This document shows, piece after piece, positions 58,908 to 64,000 of a stretch of 64,000 nt of DNA. The notes under the pieces are model-generated. The model searched no databases, was not told where the DNA came from, and worked only from the letters and a program-made list of their open reading frames with translations. Position 1 is the stretch's first letter. Every line of letters starts with the position of its first letter. Where the stretch lies: positions 930,001 through 994,000 of the forward strand of contig NZ_JACHOT010000001.1 of NCBI RefSeq assembly GCF_014200015.1, in the 5' to 3' direction. The position numbers were made by a program, and so were the translations under genes. This stretch comes from Aminobacter niigataensis. GTDB lineage: Bacteria; Pseudomonadota; Alphaproteobacteria; Rhizobiales; Rhizobiaceae.

Positions 58908-60275
58908 ATGACCTCGAGAACCTGCCTGTCGATCATCCTTGCCGCCGGCGAGGGCACCCGGATGAAGAGCACTAGCCCCAAGGTGCTGCACCAGATCGCC
59001 GGGCTGCCGATGGTGGCGCATGTCGCGCGGACGGCCGAGGCCGCAGGTGCCGACGGGTTGGCGCTGGTCGTTGGCCATGGCGGCGACGAGGTGAAGGCGG
59101 CGGCAGAGAGATTTGCGCCAGGGGCCGAGGTTTTCGTCCAGACCGAACGCCTGGGCACCGCGCATGCGGTGCTGGCGGCTCGCGCTGCGATCGCACGCGG
59201 CCATGACGATGTGCTGGTGATGTTCGGCGATACGCCGCTGGTCGAGGCCGAATCGCTGGCGACAGCGCGGCAAAAGCTCGCCGATGGTGCCGCGGTCGTG
59301 GTCATCGGCTTCCGTCCGCCGAACCCGGCAGGCTATGGCCGCCTGCTCGAAAAGGACGGCAGGCTGGTGGCGATCCGCGAGGACAAGGACTGCAGCGAGG
59401 AAGAACGCAAGATCGGGTTCTGCAATGCCGGACTGATGGCCGTTGCCGGCGCGCATGCGCTGAAGCTGCTCGACCAGGTCGGCAACGCCAACGCCAAGGG
59501 CGAATTCTACCTCACCGACATCGTCGAGATCGCCGACAAGGCAGGGCTCAAGGTCGTGGCCACCGAGGCGAGCTTCGACAGCGTGCTCGGTATCAACAAC
59601 CGCGCCGAACTGGCCGAGGCCGAAGCTATCTGGCAGAAGCGGCGCCGCCGGCAGGCAATGCTGGAAGGTGCGACACTGATCGCGCCCGAAACCGTCTATT
59701 TTTCGCACGACACGGAGATCGGCTCCGATGTGCTGGTCGAGCCGAACGTCTGGTTCGGCCCCGGCGTGAAGATCGCTGGCGGGGCCACCATCCACGCCTT
59801 CAGCCATCTTGAAGGCAGCAACGTCGGCCCGCGCGCCGAGGTCGGGCCTTTCGCGCGGCTGAGGCCGGGCGCAGACCTGCATGAAAAGGCCAAGGTCGGC
59901 AATTTCTGCGAGGTCAAGAAGGCGACGGTGGAAAAGGGCGCCAAGGTCAACCATCTGACCTATATCGGCGATGCGCGGGTCGGCGCCGGCGCCAACATCG
60001 GTGCGGGCACGATCACCTGCAACTATGACGGCTACTCCAAGTTCTTCACCGACATCGGCGCGGGCGCCTTCATCGGCTCGAATTCTTCGCTGGTCGCCCC
60101 AATCGTAATCGGCGCCGGCGCCTATGTCGCGTCGGGCAGCGTCATTACGGAAGAAGTCCCCGGAGATGCACTGGCCTTCGGACGCGCGCGCCAGAAGACG
60201 CTGCCGGGCAAGGGCAAGGAATTGCGCGAGCGCTTTGCTTCGGCGGCGGCCGCGAAGAAGGCGGGCGTGAAGTAA
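58908..60275 (+). CDS. glmU: Bifunctional GlcNAc-1-P uridyltransferase / GlcN-1-P acetyltransferase
   Basis: 455 aa; makes UDP-GlcNAc for peptidoglycan and lipid A. N-terminal pyrophosphorylase loop [11 protein letters not shown], then [18 protein letters not shown] and NAGLMAV; C-terminal left-handed beta-helix with hexapeptide repeats and the acetyltransferase region [30 protein letters not shown]. Followed 145 bases later by glmS, which supplies its substrate route. Confidence 0.97.
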   Translation: MTSRTCLSIILAAGEGTRMKSTSPKVLHQIAGLPMVAHVARTAEAAGADGLALVVGHGGDEVKAAAERFAPGAEVFVQTERLGTAHAVLAARAAIARGHDDVLVMFGDTPLVEAESLATARQKLADGAAVVVIGFRPPNPAGYGRLLEKDGRLVAIREDKDCSEEERKIGFCNAGLMAVAGAHALKLLDQVGNANAKGEFYLTDIVEIADKAGLKVVATEASFDSVLGINNRAELAEAEAIWQKRRRRQAMLEGATLIAPETVYFSHDTEIGSDVLVEPNVWFGPGVKIAGGATIHAFSHLEGSNVGPRAEVGPFARLRPGADLHEKAKVGNFCEVKKATVEKGAKVNHLTYIGDARVGAGANIGAGTITCNYDGYSKFFTDIGAGAFIGSNSSLVAPIVIGAGAYVASGSVITEEVPGDALAFGRARQKTLPGKGKELRERFASAAAAKKAGVK

Positions 60276-60420
60276 CCGCATTTCAATCCTACCGTGCGAC
60301 GATTGCCCATCCTGAAGGGCTGGATGGCTGATACGTTGCGAAACGGAATGTGACTTCCGCTTGGCAGTTGCGCTGCCTAAAAGGCCGACAGGGTTTTGAG
60401 GGATTGGACGGGGCAAAATC

Positions 60421-62244
60421 ATGTGCGGAATCGTTGGAATCGTCGGCCAGACGCCGGTTGCGCCGCTGATCGTCGATGCGCTGAAGCGGCTCGAGTATCG
60501 CGGCTATGACTCGGCCGGCGTCGCCACGATCGAGAATGGCGAACTCGCGCGTCGTCGCGCCGAGGGCAAGCTCATCAATCTCGAGCGCCGGCTGAAGGCC
60601 GAGCCGCTGGGCGGCAACATCGGCATCGGCCATACGCGCTGGGCCACCCACGGCGTGCCCAACGAGACCAATGCGCACCCGCATTTCTCCAACGGCGTGG
60701 CGATCGTCCACAACGGCATCATCGAGAATTTTGCCGAACTGCGCCAGGAGCTTACGGCCGACGGCTACGAATTCACCTCGCAGACCGACACCGAGGTGGT
60801 GGCACACCTGATCGCGCGCGAATTGGCGCGCGGCACCCAGCCGATCGAAGCCGCCCACGCCTCGCTCAAGCGTCTTCACGGCGCCTTCGCACTGGCCATC
60901 ATGTTCCAGGGCGACGAAGACCTGATCGTCGGCGCCCGTAATGGCCCGCCGCTGGCAATCGGCCATGGCGAGGGCGAGATGTTCCTGGGGTCGGACGCGA
61001 TTGCGCTGGCGCCCTTCACCAACTCGGTGACCTATCTCGAGGACGGCGACTGGGCGGTGGTGCGCCGCAGCCAGTTCCAGATCTACGACATGGACGGGAC
61101 CCCGGTTGAGCGCCAGCGGCGCCAGTCGGTCGGCTCGAGCTATCTCGTCGACAAGGGCAACCACCGCCACTTCATGGAAAAGGAAATCCATGAGCAGCCC
61201 GAGGTGATCTCGCACACGCTGGCGCATTATCTCGACTTCACGCAAGGGACGTCGAAGCCGCTCGACCTGCCGTTCAGTTTCGCCGACATCGACCGCCTGG
61301 CTGTATCGGCTTGCGGTACGGCCTATCTCGCCGGCTTGGTCGGCAAATACTGGTTCGAGCGCCACGCGCGGCTGCCGGTCGACATCGATGTCGCCTCGGA
61401 ATTCCGCTATCGCGAGATGCCGATCTCGAAGAAAAGTGCGGCGTTCTTCGTGTCGCAGTCGGGCGAAACCGCCGATACGCTGGCTTCGCTGCGCTACTGC
61501 CGCAAGGCGGGCGTGCCGATAGGCGCCATCGTCAATGTGCGCGAATCAACGATCGCGCGCGAATCCGACGTGACGCTGCCGACGCTGGCCGGGCCGGAGA
61601 TCGGTGTCGCCTCGACCAAGGCCTTCACCTGCCAGCTTTCGGTGCTGGCGGCGCTGACCATTCGGGCGGCCTCGCAGCGCGGCACGATCACCGCGGATGA
61701 AGAAAAGGCGCTGGTGCGCAGCCTTTCGGAGACGCCGCGCTATGCCGCCCAGGTGCTCAAGCTCGACAAGCAGATCGAGAAGGTGGCGCGCGAGCTGTCG
61801 TCATACAAGCACGTGCTTTACCTCGGCCGCGACACCAATTTCCCGCTCGCCATGGAAGGCGCGCTGAAGCTCAAGGAAATCTCCTACATTCACGCCGAGG
61901 GTTATGCCGCCGGCGAACTGAAGCACGGCCCGATCGCGCTGATCGACGAGAACATGCCGGTCATCGTCATTGCGCCGCATGACCGCATCTTCGAGAAGAC
62001 GGTTTCGAACATGCAGGAAGTGGCGGCGCGCGGCGGCAAGATCATCCTGATCACCGACAAGAAGGGTGCGGCGCAGGCGACGGTGAAGACGCTTGAAACC
62101 ATCGTGCTGCCCGACGTGCCTGAATTCATCGCACCGATCATCTACGCGCTGCCGATCCAGATGCTGGCCTATTTCACCGCCGTGTTCATGGGGACCGACG
62201 TCGACCAGCCGCGCAACCTGGCGAAATCGGTGACTGTGGAGTAG
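60421..62244 (+). CDS. glmS: Glutamine-fructose-6-phosphate aminotransferase (isomerizing)
   Basis: 607 aa. After Met removal Cys2 is the glutaminase nucleophile (MCGIVGIVGQ). Glutaminase motifs GHTRWATHG and HPHFSNG-VAIVHNG follow; two SIS domains include FFVSQSGETADTL and GVASTKAFTCQL; the C-terminus ends KSVTVE with the family's catalytic Lys. It makes GlcN-6-P, the first step to UDP-GlcNAc. Confidence 0.97.
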   Translation: MCGIVGIVGQTPVAPLIVDALKRLEYRGYDSAGVATIENGELARRRAEGKLINLERRLKAEPLGGNIGIGHTRWATHGVPNETNAHPHFSNGVAIVHNGIIENFAELRQELTADGYEFTSQTDTEVVAHLIARELARGTQPIEAAHASLKRLHGAFALAIMFQGDEDLIVGARNGPPLAIGHGEGEMFLGSDAIALAPFTNSVTYLEDGDWAVVRRSQFQIYDMDGTPVERQRRQSVGSSYLVDKGNHRHFMEKEIHEQPEVISHTLAHYLDFTQGTSKPLDLPFSFADIDRLAVSACGTAYLAGLVGKYWFERHARLPVDIDVASEFRYREMPISKKSAAFFVSQSGETADTLASLRYCRKAGVPIGAIVNVRESTIARESDVTLPTLAGPEIGVASTKAFTCQLSVLAALTIRAASQRGTITADEEKALVRSLSETPRYAAQVLKLDKQIEKVARELSSYKHVLYLGRDTNFPLAMEGALKLKEISYIHAEGYAAGELKHGPIALIDENMPVIVIAPHDRIFEKTVSNMQEVAARGGKIILITDKKGAAQATVKTLETIVLPDVPEFIAPIIYALPIQMLAYFTAVFMGTDVDQPRNLAKSVTVE

Positions 62245-62264
62245 GCGGGGCCGGCAAGGTATCT

Positions 62265-62328
62265 GTATCAATCAATGATACGCGTCGCTTGCTCTACGTT
62301 CCGTATCAGTATATGATACAGAACGTAG
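62265..62328. promoter_or_regulatory. Operator palindromes upstream of higBA
   Basis: Two GTATCA-N5-TGATAC dyads at 62265-62281 and 62303-62319, 38 bases apart. The second is nested in a longer dyad with CTACGTTC / GAACGTAG arms (62294-62328). Placement just before the toxin gene fits autoregulation by the HigA antitoxin. Confidence 0.8.
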
Positions 62329-62337
62329 GGCGGGCAT

Positions 62338-62619
62338 ATGATCGTTTCGTTCAAAGGCAAGGCCGTCGAAGCGGTTGCCGCCGGCGAGGCGCCGAAAGGT
62401 TTTCCGGCGGATCTTGTCGCCAGAGGTGAGCGACGTTTGCGCGCCGTGGCCAATGCCGTCGAGTTGAGCGATCTTCGGTCGCCGCCCGGAAATCACCTGG
62501 AGGCGTTGAAGGGCAACCGAGCCGGCCAGCACTCAATTCGGATCAACGATCAGTGGCGCATTTGCTTCCGATGGACGAAAGCTGGCGCTGAAGATGTCGA
62601 GATTGTCGATTACCATTGA
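62338..62619 (+). CDS. higB: HigB/RelE-type toxin
   Basis: 93 aa of the RelE/ParE superfamily, HigB branch: LVARGERRLRAVANAVELSD, LRSPPGNHLEALKGNRAGQH and SIRINDQWRICFRW. Such toxins cut ribosome-bound mRNA. The antitoxin gene follows with 14 bases between stop and ATG, toxin-first as in hig systems. Confidence 0.93.
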   Translation: MIVSFKGKAVEAVAAGEAPKGFPADLVARGERRLRAVANAVELSDLRSPPGNHLEALKGNRAGQHSIRINDQWRICFRWTKAGAEDVEIVDYH

Positions 62620-62633
62620 ATACGGAGGCAGAC

Positions 62634-62936
62634 ATGGCGTTGAAATTTGCACGTCCCGTCCATCCCGGTGAGTTTCTGCGCGAGGAATATCTGCTGCCTT
62701 TGGGCATGAGGGCCGGCACGCTGGCGACGAAGCTCAATCTGCCACGCACGCGCATCGAACGCATCGCCAAGGAGGAGATCGGGATCACGCCCGATACGGC
62801 GCTTCGCCTTGCCCGGTATTTCAACACGACACCCGAATTCTGGATGAACTTCCAGCAATCCTATGAGCTCGAGACGGAAGCGCTCAAACTGGCCCCCGAG
62901 CTTGAAAAGATCGAGCCGATGGAAGCTGCGGCCTAG
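62634..62936 (+). CDS. higA: HigA-type antitoxin
   Basis: 100 aa helix-turn-helix antitoxin: RPVHPGEFLREEYLLPLGMR, LNLPRTRIERIAKEEIGI and TPDTALRLARYFNTTPEFWM are the HigA/VapI signature. ATG 62634 has GGAGG 5 bases before it; TTG 62616 is an upstream alternative. Likely binds the GTATCA-N5-TGATAC sites. Confidence 0.93.
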   Translation: MALKFARPVHPGEFLREEYLLPLGMRAGTLATKLNLPRTRIERIAKEEIGITPDTALRLARYFNTTPEFWMNFQQSYELETEALKLAPELEKIEPMEAAA

Positions 62937-63019
62937 GCTTACGCCCCCTACGAAGATCGCTGTTCCAATGCACCGCGTGGTTGACTAATGTTGCGCTGCA
63001 AAGAGGGCGGCGCTGCGGA

Positions 63020-63775
63020 ATGTCAGATACCCACAAGACCTCGGGCATGACCCGGCTAAGGAACTATTTCCTCACCGGCTTCGTCGTTTGCGCGCCGCTG
63101 GTGCTGACCATCTATATCGTCTGGTCGTTCATCGGCTGGGTCGATTCCTGGGTCAAGCCGTACATTCCGGCGAAGTACAATCCGGACAACTACCTGACAA
63201 TCCAGGTGCCGGGCTTTGGCCTGATCGTCGCCCTCGTGCTGATCACGCTGATCGGCTTCCTGACCGCCAATTTCATCGGCCGTGCGATCGTTGCCTTCGG
63301 CGAGCGGCTGCTGAATAGGATGCCGCTGGTACGCGGGCTCTACAAGGCGCTGAAGCAGCTGTTCGAGACCGCACTTTCCGACAAGAACGAGATGTTCCGC
63401 ACCGTCGGCATGGTCGAATATCCGCGCAAGGGCGTGTGGTCCATCGTCTTCATCGCCGCCGACAAACGCAGCGAGATCAACGAAAAGCTGGACCAGGAGG
63501 GCGATCCGCTGATGGCGGTGTTCATGCCGTGCACGCCGAACCCGACGACCGGGTTCCTGATGTATGTGCCGCGATCTGAGGTCGTGCTGCTCGACATGAG
63601 CATCGAGGACGGCGCCAAGCTGATCGTTTCGGCGGGGCTGGTGGCGCCGGAGACGAAGAGCAGAATCACGGCGAATGGCGTGCCGATCGAAGGACCGATG
63701 GGCAACCCGCCTGTCGGCGTACTGCCTCAGCCTGCCCTCAGCAGCCTGACTGCCTCGTCGCGGCCGAACAAATAG
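63020..63775 (+). CDS. DUF502 membrane protein
   Basis: 251 aa with two N-terminal membrane helices (NYFLTGFVVCAPLVLTIYIV, GFGLIVALVLITLIGFLTAN) and a conserved cytoplasmic domain: MPLVRGLYKALKQLFETAL, FMPCTPNPTTGFLMYVPRSE and MSIEDGAKLIVSAGLVAP. Matches DUF502, usually found beside recG in Hyphomicrobiales. Its 3' end overlaps recG on the other strand by 49 bases. Function unknown. Confidence 0.9.
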   Translation: MSDTHKTSGMTRLRNYFLTGFVVCAPLVLTIYIVWSFIGWVDSWVKPYIPAKYNPDNYLTIQVPGFGLIVALVLITLIGFLTANFIGRAIVAFGERLLNRMPLVRGLYKALKQLFETALSDKNEMFRTVGMVEYPRKGVWSIVFIAADKRSEINEKLDQEGDPLMAVFMPCTPNPTTGFLMYVPRSEVVLLDMSIEDGAKLIVSAGLVAPETKSRITANGVPIEGPMGNPPVGVLPQPALSSLTASSRPNK

Positions 63776-64000
63776 AGCAGCAGCCGCAGCGCCTCGCCCC
63801 GCGGCGACATCAGTTCGGGGTCACGCGCAAGGATCAACCGGGCGTCGTCGCGGGCAATTTCCAGAAGGTCGGCGTGGGCCTCGATACGGGCGACCTGGAA
63901 GCCCGGCGTGCCGGACTGGCGTGTGCCGAGCAATTCGCCTTCGCCGCGCAGCTTGAGGTCTTCCTCGGCGATGAGGAAGCCGTCCTCGGTGTCGCGCATG
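63727..64000 (-). CDS. recG: ATP-dependent DNA helicase RecG, C-terminal end (5' part outside window)
   Basis: The last ~90 codons of RecG, which remodels stalled forks and Holliday junctions. MRDTEDGFLIAEEDLKLRGE, GELLGTRQSGTPGFQVA and a C-terminal helix are the family's conserved ending. The frame continues past base 64000, so Met at 63999 is internal. Confidence 0.93.
   Translation of the reverse strand, partial: MRDTEDGFLIAEEDLKLRGEGELLGTRQSGTPGFQVARIEAHADLLEIARDDARLILARDPELMSPRGEALRLLLYLFGRDEAVRLLRAG

Overview
The window is a high-GC alphaproteobacterial chromosome segment, most likely from Mesorhizobium or a close relative in Hyphomicrobiales. I base this on the host gene set and order: gyrA - coaD - two peptidylprolyl isomerases - queA - tgt on the left, glmU - glmS - DUF502 - recG on the right, plus BA14K, DUF1194, DUF995 and DUF982 families. 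The genus is an inference, since no rRNA is present.

Layout. 1-18,809 is host chromosome: gyrA end, coenzyme A and queuosine genes, a PLP dehydratase, a conserved ATP-grasp / alpha-E / transglutaminase / Anbu-protease cluster (8,690-13,084), a PLP decarboxylase, DeoR- and LuxR-type regulators and several secreted small proteins. The ATP-grasp cluster is interrupted by a 450-bp cassette encoding a four-helix-bundle (23S rRNA intervening-sequence type) protein, bounded by inverted repeats built from a heptamer. 18,810-57,329 is a complete-looking prophage of about 38.5 kb, integrated into the 3' part of a tRNA-Lys(TTT) gene and bounded by a 46-bp direct repeat. 57,330-64,000 is host again: the 5' part of the tRNA, a ccdA-like gene, glmU, glmS, a HigBA-type toxin-antitoxin pair, a DUF502 protein and the end of recG.

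The prophage has T7-like podovirus morphology but no visible single-subunit RNA polymerase. From right to left on the minus strand it carries an early block (Cro-like regulator, several small proteins, a DnaA-domain-like protein, a CtrA-like winged helix, ParB-like, adenine methyltransferase, ASCH, Toprim primase, P-loop helicase). A non-coding regulatory or origin-like zone follows at 42,841-43,607. The late block then holds terminases, portal, scaffold, capsid, tail tube proteins, three internal virion proteins (one with a transglycosylase domain), tailspike, lysozyme, holin and a spanin-like protein. On the plus strand are the repressor, a run of small overlapping genes, the integrase and zinc-finger proteins.

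The least ordinary signals are at DNA level and at the prophage ends. (1) Both ends carry paralogous genes: a small helical protein, and proteins sharing the integrase N-terminal domain, one fused to a GIY-YIG nuclease-like domain. After excision these would be collinear across attP. (2) A nonamer, TCTCGCACG, lies beside both att cores and looks like integrase arm sites. (3) A dense, helically phased GGTAAC cluster lies at 42,871-43,103. (4) Five 18-bp palindromic repeats with a 35-36-bp period follow the repressor. (5) The nonamer CGTCAATTG recurs five times in one orientation, mostly at gene boundaries. In the host part, the tgt gene product appears to have lost three of four canonical zinc ligands.
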